Positions 55,121 through 64,000 of a stretch of DNA of 64,000 nucleotides are shown piece after piece. The notes under the pieces were generated by a model. That model made no database searches. It saw only the letters and a program-made list of their open reading frames with translations, and was not told where the DNA came from. Source of the stretch: CAVZGO01 sp963774935 (GTDB lineage: Bacteria; Chloroflexota; Anaerolineae; Anaerolineales; UBA4823); assembly GCA_963774935.1 (NCBI GenBank), contig CAVZGO010000013.1:372001-436000 (forward strand). The letters run 5' to 3'. Within the stretch, counting starts at the first letter, position 1; each line of letters opens with the position of its first letter. A program made the translations under genes and the position numbers.

Positions 55121-56080
55121 TTATTCCTCAACGTAAATATCAGTATAGAGTTCTTCGGGAGCAGGTTCGGGGCTGGATTCGGCGAACTGAACTGCTTCGA
55201 GGGTTTCCGCTTCAGCCTTCGCATCGATCGCATCAAGCTCCTCATCCGTAGCAATCCCTTCAGCAATTAACCGGCTACGGTAAATGCCGATGGGATCATT
55301 TTCCTGCCAACGCTTGACTTCCTCGGTTTTTCGATACCGTTCCGGATCACCCATCGAGTGACCGCGGAAACGATAAGTCATGACCTCAAGGAAATATGGA
55401 CCATCTGCGCGGACTTTTTCTAAGGCTTCTAAGGTTGCCTGACGTACTTTCAAGACATCCATTCCATCAACCCGGCTGTTGGGAATGCCATAGCCTTCCG
55501 CCTTTTGGCGCATCTCTGAAACTGCGGAGGCACGCTCAACGGCAGTACCCATACCATACTGGTTATTTTCCACTACCCATAACACAGGTAAACTCCAAAC
55601 CTTAGAAAGGTTGAGCGCTTCGTGGAAATAGCCAATATTGGTAGCCCCGTCGCCAAACATGCAAATCGTTGCGCCATCGCTACGTTTCATCTTATCACCC
55701 AACGCAAGTCCGGCAGCCAGAGGTAAATGGGCGCCAACGATCGCGTGACCACCCCAAAAGTTCTTCTCTACATCTGCCATGTGCATTGAGCCGCCCTTGC
55801 CCTTCGAACAGCCAGTGGCTTTTCCGAGCAGCTCAGCCAGGACAACATTTGCCGGGATGCCACAGTTGATCGCCAAACCATGATCACGATAAGCAGTAAT
55901 CATGCGATCCTGGGGTTTTCGAGCTGCCACTAAGCCGGTGCTCACAGCTTCCTGGCCGATATACAGGTGTAGAAAGCCACCAATCTTTCCCTGCTGGTAT
56001 AACTTGGCAGCTTCTTCTTCGACCAGACGGATCAACACCATCTGATAATAAAGCTCCAGATATTCTTGCTTTTCTGTCAT
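55121..56080 (-). CDS. pdhA: Pyruvate dehydrogenase E1 component alpha subunit
   Basis: There are 319 residues from the ATG at 56080 (MTEKQEYLELYYQMVLIRLV), preceded by GGGAGGA 8 bp ahead. GKIGGFLHLYIGQEAVSTGL and the TPP motif GDGATNIGYFHEALNL to VVENNQYGMGT are diagnostic. The phosphorylation-loop text RYRGHSMGDPERYR matches mitochondrial and Gram-positive E1 alpha. First gene of pdhABC. A small GC-rich hairpin (CCGGG/CCCGG around AAAAAA, 56118-56133) sits in its leader; no clear promoter was identified in 56081-56326. Confidence 0.94.
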   Translation of the reverse strand: MTEKQEYLELYYQMVLIRLVEEEAAKLYQQGKIGGFLHLYIGQEAVSTGLVAARKPQDRMITAYRDHGLAINCGIPANVVLAELLGKATGCSKGKGGSMHMADVEKNFWGGHAIVGAHLPLAAGLALGDKMKRSDGATICMFGDGATNIGYFHEALNLSKVWSLPVLWVVENNQYGMGTAVERASAVSEMRQKAEGYGIPNSRVDGMDVLKVRQATLEALEKVRADGPYFLEVMTYRFRGHSMGDPERYRKTEEVKRWQENDPIGIYRSRLIAEGIATDEELDAIDAKAEAETLEAVQFAESSPEPAPEELYTDIYVEE

Positions 56081-56326
56081 CGGGAATCCTCCCACTCCGA
56101 AGATCACATAAAGAACACCGGGAAAAAACCCGGCGTCACTCTCACCGCAAATTTTAAGTTAACCAACCCTTACTGGCGAGAAGGAATTATACCAGATACA
56201 TCCGCTTCAACCAAATTTACGCGTAAATTAATTTAATGGTAGGACATATCCCGGTTAAATGGTGTTACACCGCAGAGGGGAGTATACTTAAATGCGCAAT
56301 AATTGAAATACTAAGGAGCCCGCATC

Positions 56327-57235
56327 GTGATCCATGCTGAAAATCTGTCAAAAAAGTTTAAAACCACTCTGGCTGTGGACAAGCTCAACCTGGATATTCC
56401 AGAAGGAGAAGTTTTTGGTTTTTTAGGCCCAAATGGTGCTGGTAAAACAACTACGGTGCGGATGTTGTCTGCATTAATCCGCCCGACTTCGGGCAGCGCG
56501 ACGATCAATGGATATAAATTAGGCAACGAAAACCAGTCTATTCGTCAGACCGTAGGCTTACTAACGGAAACACCAGGGCTGTACGATAATCTTTCCGCGT
56601 TATATAACTTAGAAATTTACGCCAACCTGTATGGCGTGAAGGATCCCAAAGGTCAGGTAGAAAAATACTTACGCATGCTGGACTTATGGGATCGCCGCAA
56701 CGATGTAGCCGGGACATTTTCCAAGGGAATGCGTCAGAAACTGGCCATAGCCCGAGCCCTGATCCACGAGCCGGATGTGTTATTTCTGGACGAGCCAACG
56801 GCTGGTCTGGATCCAGAAGCCGCCCACATGGTGCGCGAGTTCATCGAGGTTCTGCGCAAAGAAGGAAGGACGATCTTCTTGACCACCCACAACCTGGATG
56901 AAGCCGATCGCCTTTGTGACCGGATTGCTGTCTTTAAGACGCACCTGCTGGTGTTGGATACCCCTGAACGATTGCGGACCCAGCTATTTGGGCGCAGAAT
57001 CGTTTTTCACCTTACCCAGGCTAACGAAAAGTTAGTGGAGCTTCTCCTGGCATTCCCATTTGTCCGGGAAGCTCAAATGGTGGATCAAAAAATTGTGGTG
57101 AGCACAGAAAACCCGGAACTCAATAATCCAGAAATTATACGTGCCCTGGTCGCCAACGGTGCGAGTATCCAATTCGTTGGCGAGCTTCGCCGGTCATTAG
57201 AAGATGTTTACCTTCAGTTGGTGAAAAACGCCTGA
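56327..57235 (+). CDS. ABC transporter ATP-binding protein (ABC-2 exporter type)
   Basis: The protein has 302 residues from a GTG. Walker A is GPNGAGKTTTVRML, the signature FSKGMRQKLAIARAL, Walker B VLFLDEPTAGLDPEAA, and the H-loop LTTHNLDEADRLC. The C-terminal 80 residues resemble the regulatory tail of drug/NatA-type exporters. It energises the permease encoded 67 bp downstream. Substrate unknown; drug, Na+ or lipid-linked export are possible. Confidence 0.92.
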   Translation: MIHAENLSKKFKTTLAVDKLNLDIPEGEVFGFLGPNGAGKTTTVRMLSALIRPTSGSATINGYKLGNENQSIRQTVGLLTETPGLYDNLSALYNLEIYANLYGVKDPKGQVEKYLRMLDLWDRRNDVAGTFSKGMRQKLAIARALIHEPDVLFLDEPTAGLDPEAAHMVREFIEVLRKEGRTIFLTTHNLDEADRLCDRIAVFKTHLLVLDTPERLRTQLFGRRIVFHLTQANEKLVELLLAFPFVREAQMVDQKIVVSTENPELNNPEIIRALVANGASIQFVGELRRSLEDVYLQLVKNA

Positions 57236-57302
57236 GCAGATCAAATAGAGCGTGTCAAACCAAAAACATTCATACATGAAGAATTCTTATGGAGCCTGAT
57301 TT

Positions 57303-58091
57303 ATGTTGCGGATAAAAACCATCATTCGGAAAGAATGGGCAGAGGTATTTAAAAACCGCCTGGTTTTGTTTACCGTGCTGTTCATGCCGCTATTATTCAC
57401 TGCATTGCCCCTCATCATATTGTTCTTTACTCAAGACGCAGGTCTAAGTGATTTGAGCACAGATATGCCCGCCCAGTTTAGCGCGATCTGCCCGGCTGGT
57501 ACAACCGGGGGAGAATGCTTTCAAATCTACATGGTTAGCCAGTTCGCAATCTTATTTTTAATGATGCCGCTAATCATCCCGATTAATATTGCTGCCTATT
57601 CGATTGTCGGCGAGAAGACCACCCGCAGCCTGGAGCCCCTCCTGGCAACCCCAATTACTACCTCTGAATTACTGGCTGGAAAAAACCTGGCGGCAGTGAT
57701 ACCTGCTGTCCTGGCAACCTGGTTGGGATATGCGTTATTTATACTGGGTGCATGGGTGATCACCGGATCCTCACCGATTGTCAGTGCGATGCTCAATCCA
57801 ATGTGGTTGGTCGCCATTGGCCTGGTTGGCCCGCTGATGTCTTTGTTATCGGTGAATTTCTCGCTGATGGTTTCATCCAGGGCAAATGATCCTCGCACGG
57901 CGGAGCAAATCTCAACCGTTGTTATTCTTCCAGTTTTACTCATTTTCCTGGCTCAAATTAGCGGCTTGTTTTTCTTGAATCAGCGTATTGTCTGGCTCAT
58001 AGCACTGGCAACGCTACTCCTTGATGGTGTAGTGATCTATTTAGCAGTTCAGTTGTTCCAACGCGAAACCATTCTCACCCGTTGGAAATAA
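57303..58091 (+). CDS. ABC-2 type transporter permease
   Basis: The protein has 262 residues with six predicted helices. It starts MLRIKTIIRKEWAEVFKNRLVLF, typical for ABC-2/NatB-like permeases, and has GEKTTRSLEPLLATPITTSELLAGK, the conserved coupling-helix text. It forms the membrane part of an exporter with the ATPase encoded upstream. Its stop precedes the start of the zinc-ribbon membrane protein by 11 bp. Confidence 0.9.
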   Translation: MLRIKTIIRKEWAEVFKNRLVLFTVLFMPLLFTALPLIILFFTQDAGLSDLSTDMPAQFSAICPAGTTGGECFQIYMVSQFAILFLMMPLIIPINIAAYSIVGEKTTRSLEPLLATPITTSELLAGKNLAAVIPAVLATWLGYALFILGAWVITGSSPIVSAMLNPMWLVAIGLVGPLMSLLSVNFSLMVSSRANDPRTAEQISTVVILPVLLIFLAQISGLFFLNQRIVWLIALATLLLDGVVIYLAVQLFQRETILTRWK

Positions 58092-58102
58092 AAGGCATCT
58101 CG

Positions 58103-58882
58103 ATGAAGACCAAAACAATATTTCTGTTGCTTATTGCCTGCATACTTAGCCTGGCTGTTCCAATCTCTGTCCAGGCACAAACTCCGACTCCTTTAACACT
58201 TGGGTTATCAAGAGATTTTGGCTATTCATCCGGAACCGGTAAAATCCAAGGGACTTTCTCGCTGAAGGCAGCGGGTCCGGAAGATTTAACTCGTGTGGTT
58301 TTTTATATGGACGGGCAAGTGATGGGCGAAGCTCTCAATGCCCCGTTTAAACTACAGTTCGAGACGGGAACATACCCGCTCGGGGTACACAGCTTAATCG
58401 CCAAAGGCTTCACCAGCACCGGAGAAGAGCTACTCTCCAATGAAAAGAAAGTCGAGTTTGTCTCCTCCGATGAAGGTTCTGGAGCAGCAATAGCTATCAT
58501 ATTACCCGTACTTGGAGTCATTGTGCTTGCGGGATTAATCTCATACGGGATTCCATTGCTCTTTGGCAAAAATAAGGGAAAAGATCTACCTCCTGGCACC
58601 CTGCGCAATTACGCTCCTTTGGGAGGCACCATTTGCCCAAAATGCCAGCGCCCATTCGCTATGCACATCTACGGCATCAATCTGCTGGTGGGCAAATACG
58701 ATCGCTGCCCCTACTGCGGCAAGTGGAGCCTGGTCAATCGTTACAGCATGAGCGACCTGAGGGCTGCTGAGGCTTCTGAAATCCAGGAGGCTAATTCACC
58801 TCATCTGAATGTGGAAACCACGCTATCTGAGGAAGAGCGGCTGCGCAAGGAGCTAGACAGCTCACGCTTCCAGGATTTATGA
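58103..58882 (+). CDS. Secreted-domain membrane protein with cytoplasmic zinc ribbon
   Basis: There are 259 residues from the ATG at 58103. A signal peptide (about 1-24, ending VQAQ) is followed by an extracellular Ig-like domain at about 40-125 (GTFSLKAAGPEDLTRVVFYM). A membrane helix lies near 133-160 (IAIILPVLGVIVLAGLISYG). The cytoplasmic tail has CPKCQRPF and CPYCGKWS, a rubredoxin-like zinc ribbon, and an acidic C-terminus. The gene is tightly placed after the ABC permease, so it may be an accessory subunit of that exporter. I know no named family. Confidence 0.7.
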   Translation: MKTKTIFLLLIACILSLAVPISVQAQTPTPLTLGLSRDFGYSSGTGKIQGTFSLKAAGPEDLTRVVFYMDGQVMGEALNAPFKLQFETGTYPLGVHSLIAKGFTSTGEELLSNEKKVEFVSSDEGSGAAIAIILPVLGVIVLAGLISYGIPLLFGKNKGKDLPPGTLRNYAPLGGTICPKCQRPFAMHIYGINLLVGKYDRCPYCGKWSLVNRYSMSDLRAAEASEIQEANSPHLNVETTLSEEERLRKELDSSRFQDL

Positions 58883-58884
58883 CT

Positions 58885-59729
58885 TCAGGTCGCTACCTGA
58901 TGGTTGGGATCGGTGATCCACTCGCTCCATGAACCGGCATAAAGTTTTGGCTCGCCCAAGCCGGCATGGAGCATCGCCAAAATGGAATGGGTGGCGGTTA
59001 CCCCAGAACCACAATATACGATTGAGTGCTCAACGGGAACACTGGCTAATATTTCCTGATATCGATCCCTTAAAACCTCAACCGAATGAAATTTTCCGTC
59101 TGGAGCCAGATTCGCCTGGTAAGGTGCGAAACCGCTCCGGGAATATGACCTGCTATAGGATCAAGGGTTTCATTATTCCCGTGATAACGCTCGGTTGCCC
59201 TGGCGTCCAGAACCCGCCAGTTCGGATCGATCCGGCGAGTATCGACATCCTCCGCAGTAACCAGCATGCCAGATTGAACGCGGGCGTGGAAGGAACTTCG
59301 GACAGGTTTATCTACGGTTTCTTGAATCGCACCACCATCTACAACCCACTGTTGCCAGCCGCCGTCCAACACTGCCACATCCAGATGACCTAACCAACGC
59401 AGCAGCCACCAGGCTCTACCTGCAGCCAACGCGCCACCCGCGGCGTCATACGCCACCACCTGTGTTCCGTCCTGGATCCCGCAACATGAAAATACTTCTT
59501 CAGCTTCATGGATGGCAGGCAGTGGGTGACGCCCGGTGATTCCTGGCCTGATTGGATCGCTGAGGTCTTCATCAAGGTGCAAATATACTGCTCCAGGAAT
59601 ATGCCCCTCCAGGTAATCTCTTCGGCTTGCTTCAGTATTGGCTATTGTAAAGCGACAATCCAGAATGACCCAAGCAGGATCACCGATGTGGTTAACCAGG
59701 TCGGCAGTGTTAATCAGAGTTCGATACAT
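58885..59729 (-). CDS. Thiosulfate/3-mercaptopyruvate sulfurtransferase, interrupted by a one-base frameshift
   Basis: It begins MYRTLINTADLVNHIGDPAW at 59729 with GGAGGAATCAGATA ahead. The first rhodanese domain (WVILDCRF; GHIPGAVYLHLDEDLS) and the start of the second (RVLDARATERYHG) read normally to GHIPGAVS. A base is missing near 59127. In the next frame the text resumes at NLAPDGKFHSVEV and carries the active-site cysteine in VYCGSGVTATHS, ending at 58885. Corrected length is 281 residues, normal for the two-domain enzyme. It transfers sulfur to cyanide or thiols. Uncorrected, the active site is lost. Convergent with the zinc-ribbon gene, 2 bp apart. Confidence 0.85.
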
Positions 59730-59911
59730 TATCTGATTCCTCCATATATGATTAGATAATAGTATAGCGGTGCTACGCTGACAGGTCAATTTATCGCTGT
59801 GTTCATGATCGCGAAGTTTTTCACTTGTCCAACCTTGATTGGATATGAGATAATAGAACTATCATCTCGTTCCTTTGGTTGTGGGTATAACAAAACTATT
59901 TTCAAATCTTC

Positions 59912-61994
59912 ATGGAAATGCTTATGCCAAGCCTCCAGTATCCAATTTCAGCTCAGGTCAATCAAACAGATAATTACCACGGAACGATCCTGAATGATCC
60001 ATATCGCTGGTTAGAAGACGTAAACTCCCCTGAGACGCTCAATTGGATCGAGGCGCAGAATAAACTCACATTTTCCTATCTTGAACAGATTCCACTCCGA
60101 GAACAAATTCGCCAACGGCTGACAGCATTGTGGGACTTTGCACGGGCACAGGCACCGGTGAAACGTGGCGGGTACTTTTTCCAATTGCGCAACAGCGGAT
60201 TGCAAAATCAGGATGTATTGTATGTGTATTCAGCCCTGGATGCCGAACCACGCTGCCTGATTGACCCAAATACCTTATCTGCAGATGGAACCGTAGCCCT
60301 GACGAAGCTGGGAGGTCAGCCAGGATGGTCACTGGCTGGCTTACGCAACCAGCGCCAGCGGATCTGATTGGCTGACCTGGCGTGTCCGCGATGTGACGAC
60401 CGGCGAAGATTTACCAGATTTGATCCAATGGAGTAAATTTAGCGAGGCTGCGTGGCTGCCAGATAGCAGCGGCTTCTATTATGCAGCCTATGATGCCCCC
60501 CAACCTGGTCAAGAGTATGAAGGCACTAACTACTTCCAAAAACTGTATCTTCACAAATTAGGGGAGGCTCAAACCTCCGATATACTCGTATATAGCCGAC
60601 CAGATCAAAAGGAATGGGGATTCTCGCCGAAAGTCAGCGAAGATGGTCGGTTCCTGATCATCTCTGTCTGGCTGGGTACAGACACTCGCAACCGGTTGTT
60701 CTACCAGGATTTACAGGCTCAAGCGCCAGTCGTGGAATTAATTTCAGAGCTGGAAGCTGGTTACCAGTTTATCGGAAATGACGGCGACTTGTTTTACTTC
60801 CGCACAGATCTGGACGCTCCTCGTGGAAGGTTAATTGCAATAAATATCACCAATCCAGACCGGCACTCGTGGCTCACCCTGGTCCCGGAGTGTGAAGATG
60901 TGCTGGAAGGGATCACTATGGTGAACGACCAGTTCGTCGCAATCTATATGCACCATGCACATCATGAGATACATCTTTTTGATAACGCGGGATCACCTAG
61001 CGGCGAAATTAGCCTGCCGACGCTCGGTTCGATCTTACAATTCAACAGCCTGGGAATCAATGGATCGAGATCAGATCAAGAGTTATTTTTTGCATTTCAC
61101 TCTTTCCTGGTACCGGCGACTGTTTACCGGTATGACTTCGTTCACAATCAACTTGACGCCATCTTCTCACCGGCGATCAATTTTGATCCAGGACCTTACG
61201 ACACACGCCAGGTATTTGTAACCGGCATAGATGGCACCAAGATCCCACTCTTCCTGATACACCGGCGCGATTTGCAATTCAGCGGCAAGAACCCAACCTT
61301 GTTATATGGGTACGGCGGATTTAATATCGCGCTGATGCCAACTTTTGCAATCAGCCGGCTAGCCTGGCTAGAGTTAGGTGGCGTGTTGGCGGTAGCCAAT
61401 TTACGCGGTGGAGGGGAATACGGAGAGCAATGGCACCAGGCGGGCATGTTTGAACGAAAACAAAACGTGTTTGATGATTTCATCGCCTGCGCAGAATATT
61501 TAATCGCATGTAAAATCACCTCGACACCAAAGCTGGCGATCCAGGGCGGCTCGAATGGTGGATTGCTGGTTGGCGCCTGCATGACTCAGAGACCCGATCT
61601 ATTTGGTGCGGCACTCCCGGCTGTCGGGGTGATGGATATGCTGCGGTTCCATAAATTTACAATTGGATGGGCATGGACCAGTGAATATGGGTCCGCTGAC
61701 GACCCTGATCAGTTCAATACGCTCATTAAATATTCTCCGCTGCACAATATTCGCCAGGGTCAGGCATACCCGGCTACCTTGATCACCACTGCGGATCACG
61801 ATGACAGGGTTGTACCCGGCCATTCCTTCAAGTTTGCCGCAGCCTTACAGGCTGCACAGTCAGGGGAGGCTCCAATCCTGATTCGCATTCAAACGAAGGC
61901 TGGTCATGGCGCTGGCAAACCGACTGCGATCCTGATTGAGGAGTATGCCGATGTGTGGGCATTCTTGGCCAAAGTACTGGAAGTCACAGTGTGA
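59912..61994 (+). CDS. Prolyl oligopeptidase family serine peptidase (S9A), interrupted by a one-base frameshift
   Basis: The N-terminal half starts near 59912 (ATG at 59924 has GGAA ahead and may be the true start) with PDP-like NDPYRWLEDVNSPETLNWIE. The frame breaks at GGG 60310-60312, which should be GG. The next frame continues EVSQDGHWLAYATSASGSDW and runs to 61994. The catalytic triad is Ser in IQGGSNGGLLVGA, Asp in ADHDDRVVP and His in KAGHGAGKP. Corrected length is about 690 residues, normal for prolyl oligopeptidase. It cuts proline-containing peptides after proline, probably in the cytoplasm since no signal peptide is seen. Confidence 0.88.
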
Positions 61995-62063
61995 CAATTT
62001 CAATTTTTAATAACTCAGGTAAACTGCACCTTTCATAAAAATGTAATTACTTCTGGAGGAATC

Positions 62064-64000
62064 ATGAACGAGAACCTAAACTGGCTGATGGAATTCCATG
62101 TATCAAGACAAAGCCGTGATTACTACGGATTTGATGATCCAATGTTTTCATACAATGGAAATGTGGTATTCGCGAATTTCCATGCAGCACGGGTATTCGC
62201 CCAGAAGATGAATGACCGGAAAAACCTGGTTCTATTTCCCGAGCAAGCCGTTCGTTCCAGCCAGGTCAATGCAATGGGGCTGATTGACGAAATCTTGCAC
62301 ATCATGTTGGAACAATACCGGCGAGAGCGAAATCCGAATGTGATGAGCAGTGCTCTTTCATGGCTGGAGGCGGAGGTAGGGACAGAGCAAGTAGAGGATA
62401 CACTCCACCAGTTTGCAAATGAGTTTCCGCTGACCGCCATTTATCGCAAGGATGTAGATATAGACACCTATCTTGCCGGGTTTTCGACACGACCAGACGG
62501 TACAGTGGTGTCTAACCGCGAGCTCCTTGTCGAAGAAATGTTAATGCTATGGCTCGGGAATATGAACCCGGCATATAAACCATTTAACGAATTATTCTCA
62601 GACGACAGGCTGCAGCATCAATCTCAGTATCCAGAAATCATCGTACAACTGCAATCCTTCTTCCAAACGCAGCCTGCCTTCGGAGCTGATAATCTAAACT
62701 TAATCGATTTGCTGCGCAGCCCGGCACTGGCTTCTCCGGATTCACTCAGCGGGCAATTAGAATTTATCCGCGCCCGCTGGGGGCACATTCTGGGCAGCGC
62801 ACTTCTGCGTCTGTTGAGCAGCCTGGACCTGGTCAAAGAAGAAGAGAAAATGTATTTTGGGGTGGGTGGACCAGGCCCGACGGAAATTTATGAGTTTACG
62901 GGTTTAGAAGCTGATATCGAACGCTTCAGCCCTGACAAGGATTGGATGCCCAGGCTTGTGCTGATCGCCAAGAACTCATTTGTCTGGCTTGACCAGCTCT
63001 CTAAGCAATATAAACGACCGATCACACGCCTGGATCAAATTCCAGACGAAGAATTGGACCGGCTGGCGCGCTATGGCTTTACTGGCTTATGGCTTATTGG
63101 ACTCTGGGAACGCAGCCAGGCATCTAAGACCATTAAGCAATTACGTGGGAATCCTGAAGCGGTAGCTTCTGCCTACTCTTTGATGGATTACAGTATTGCC
63201 GATGACCTGGGTGGTGAGGAAGCCTACCGCACCTTGCGGGATCGCGCCTGGAGAAGGGGCATCCGCCTGGCGTCTGACATGGTACCGAACCATATGGGCA
63301 TTGACTCGCGCTGGTTGATTGAACACCCCGACTGGTTCGTGCAACTGGATTACCCACCTTTCCCTTCATACACTTTCAATGGCCCGAACCTTTCCTGGGA
63401 TAGCCGGACGGGGATTTACCTGGAAGATCATTATTACAACAATTCGGATGCGGCAGTGGTGTTTAAGCGCGTCGATTTTTGGAGCGGCAGTGAGAAGTTT
63501 ATTTATCACGGCAATGACGGCACATCCATGCCGTGGAACGATACCGCGCAGTTGAACTACCTGATCCCCTATGTGCGCGAGGCGGTTATCCAGACAATAT
63601 TACACGTGGCGCGCATGTTCCCAGTGATCCGCTTCGACGCGGCAATGACCCTGGCTAAGAAGCACTACCAGCGCTTGTGGTTCCCAGAGCCGGGTCATGG
63701 CGGTGATATCGCCAGCCGGGCAGAGTACGGGCTGACCAAAGAGCAATTCGACGTTGCATTTCCTGAGGAATTTTGGCGGGAGGTGGTTGACCGGGTGGCA
63801 GCTGAAGCACCTGATACTTTGTTGCTCGCCGAGGCTTTCTGGCTGATGGAAGGTTACTTCGTACGCACACTTGGCATGCACCGCGTGTATAACAGCGCTT
63901 TTATGAACATGCTCAGAGACGAGAAAAATAAAGAATACCGCCAGGCGATAAAAAACACCATTGAATTTGAGCCGGAAATATTGAAGCGCTATGTCAACTT
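62064..64000 (+). CDS. Large GH13 alpha-amylase-family glycoside hydrolase, 5' part
   Basis: The ATG at 62064 follows CTGGAGGAATC, and the frame is open to the window end (645 codons). An N-terminal region of about 320 residues without recognised motif (VSRQSRDYYGFDDPMFSYNG onward) precedes the GH13 barrel. The barrel shows LARYGFTGLWLIGLWERSQA, then region I as DMVPNHMGID, region II as VIRFDAAMTLAKKHY (catalytic nucleophile Asp) and region III as LLAEAFWLMEGYF (acid/base Glu). It acts on alpha-1,4-glucans or related sugars. No signal peptide is visible, so glycogen turnover is a possibility. The long N-terminal part is unusual compared with plain alpha-amylase. Confidence 0.88.
   Translation, partial: MNENLNWLMEFHVSRQSRDYYGFDDPMFSYNGNVVFANFHAARVFAQKMNDRKNLVLFPEQAVRSSQVNAMGLIDEILHIMLEQYRRERNPNVMSSALSWLEAEVGTEQVEDTLHQFANEFPLTAIYRKDVDIDTYLAGFSTRPDGTVVSNRELLVEEMLMLWLGNMNPAYKPFNELFSDDRLQHQSQYPEIIVQLQSFFQTQPAFGADNLNLIDLLRSPALASPDSLSGQLEFIRARWGHILGSALLRLLSSLDLVKEEEKMYFGVGGPGPTEIYEFTGLEADIERFSPDKDWMPRLVLIAKNSFVWLDQLSKQYKRPITRLDQIPDEELDRLARYGFTGLWLIGLWERSQASKTIKQLRGNPEAVASAYSLMDYSIADDLGGEEAYRTLRDRAWRRGIRLASDMVPNHMGIDSRWLIEHPDWFVQLDYPPFPSYTFNGPNLSWDSRTGIYLEDHYYNNSDAAVVFKRVDFWSGSEKFIYHGNDGTSMPWNDTAQLNYLIPYVREAVIQTILHVARMFPVIRFDAAMTLAKKHYQRLWFPEPGHGGDIASRAEYGLTKEQFDVAFPEEFWREVVDRVAAEAPDTLLLAEAFWLMEGYFVRTLGMHRVYNSAFMNMLRDEKNKEYRQAIKNTIEFEPEILKRYVN

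Noticed and set aside
56116..56133. Small hairpin (CCGGG/CCCGG with AAAAAA loop) as a pdhA riboswitch or attenuator.
   Set aside because: Only a 5-bp stem, no T-run following on the minus strand and no larger structure; too weak to claim.
1..64000. CRISPR array, insertion sequence, prophage or integrated element.
   Set aside because: No regularly spaced direct repeats, transposase, integrase or phage structural genes are seen; gene content is core throughout.

Overview
The window (about 50% GC, densely coded on both strands) looks like a chromosome segment of an anaerobic or facultative member of the Chloroflexota, most likely class Anaerolineae. That assignment rests on protein character and gene combinations, since there is no 16S rRNA in the window. 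It is almost entirely core genome. I see no insertion sequence, prophage, integrase or CRISPR array.

Layout. (1) 1-4.4 kb: the end of an M20 amidohydrolase, then a GntR/FadR-type regulator followed by a two-subunit 2-oxoacid:ferredoxin oxidoreductase. A promoter and a perfect palindrome lie ahead of the regulator. (2) 4.6-12.2 kb: a cell-shape and division block, mreB-mreC-mreD-PBP2-minC-minD-minE-rodA. (3) 12.3-15.9 kb: gltX (frameshifted) converges on glnS, and a tRNA-Gln(CTG) gene diverges from glnS. (4) 16.5-22.3 kb: sucCD, acpP, type II IPP isomerase, a polyprenyl synthase and hemW. (5) 22.4-31 kb: a LysM protein; the operon trxB-mdh-citrate synthase; rpsO and pnp. (6) 30.3-33.7 kb: a minus-strand group of a small protein, a MazG-like NTP pyrophosphohydrolase, a LOG-family protein, proS and a HEAT-like protein. 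(7) 33.8-46.3 kb: a DHH-CBS-CCA nucleotidyltransferase fusion, a GNAT acetyltransferase, then nusA-rnpM-infB-rbfA-nrnA-truB-ribF and thyA-folA. (8) 46.3-48.2 kb: a T-box riboswitch with a tryptophan (UGG) specifier ahead of a TrpB2-type tryptophan synthase beta gene that carries about eleven one-base indels. (9) 48.3-52.8 kb: an AI-2E family permease (frameshifted), a cation/proton antiporter and a PII-like protein, all overlapping; then an MFS transporter and an unknown protein. (10) 52.8-56.1 kb: pyruvate dehydrogenase E1 alpha, E1 beta and E2. (11) 56.3-64 kb: an ABC-2 exporter with a membrane zinc-ribbon protein, a sulfurtransferase and an S9 prolyl oligopeptidase (both frameshifted), and the start of a large GH13 alpha-amylase-family enzyme.

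Metabolically, the 2-oxoacid:ferredoxin oxidoreductase, PDH, citrate synthase, malate dehydrogenase and succinyl-CoA synthetase together indicate pyruvate oxidation feeding a full or partial TCA cycle.

The most unusual sequence-level signal is a set of one-base indels, mostly extra bases in short homopolymers. They break otherwise well-preserved reading frames in gltX, a small 16.1-kb gene, nusA, trpB2, the AI-2E permease, the sulfurtransferase and the S9 peptidase. In each case the corrected length is a multiple of three and close to the family length. I favour consensus sequencing error, but a recently dying trpB2 or real recoding (especially in nusA) has not been excluded. I did not find a clearly new multigene system. 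The best biology leads are the Trp T-box/trpB2 unit, the PII-like/antiporter operon, the glnS/tRNA-Gln divergent control region and the merged mre-min-rod cluster.
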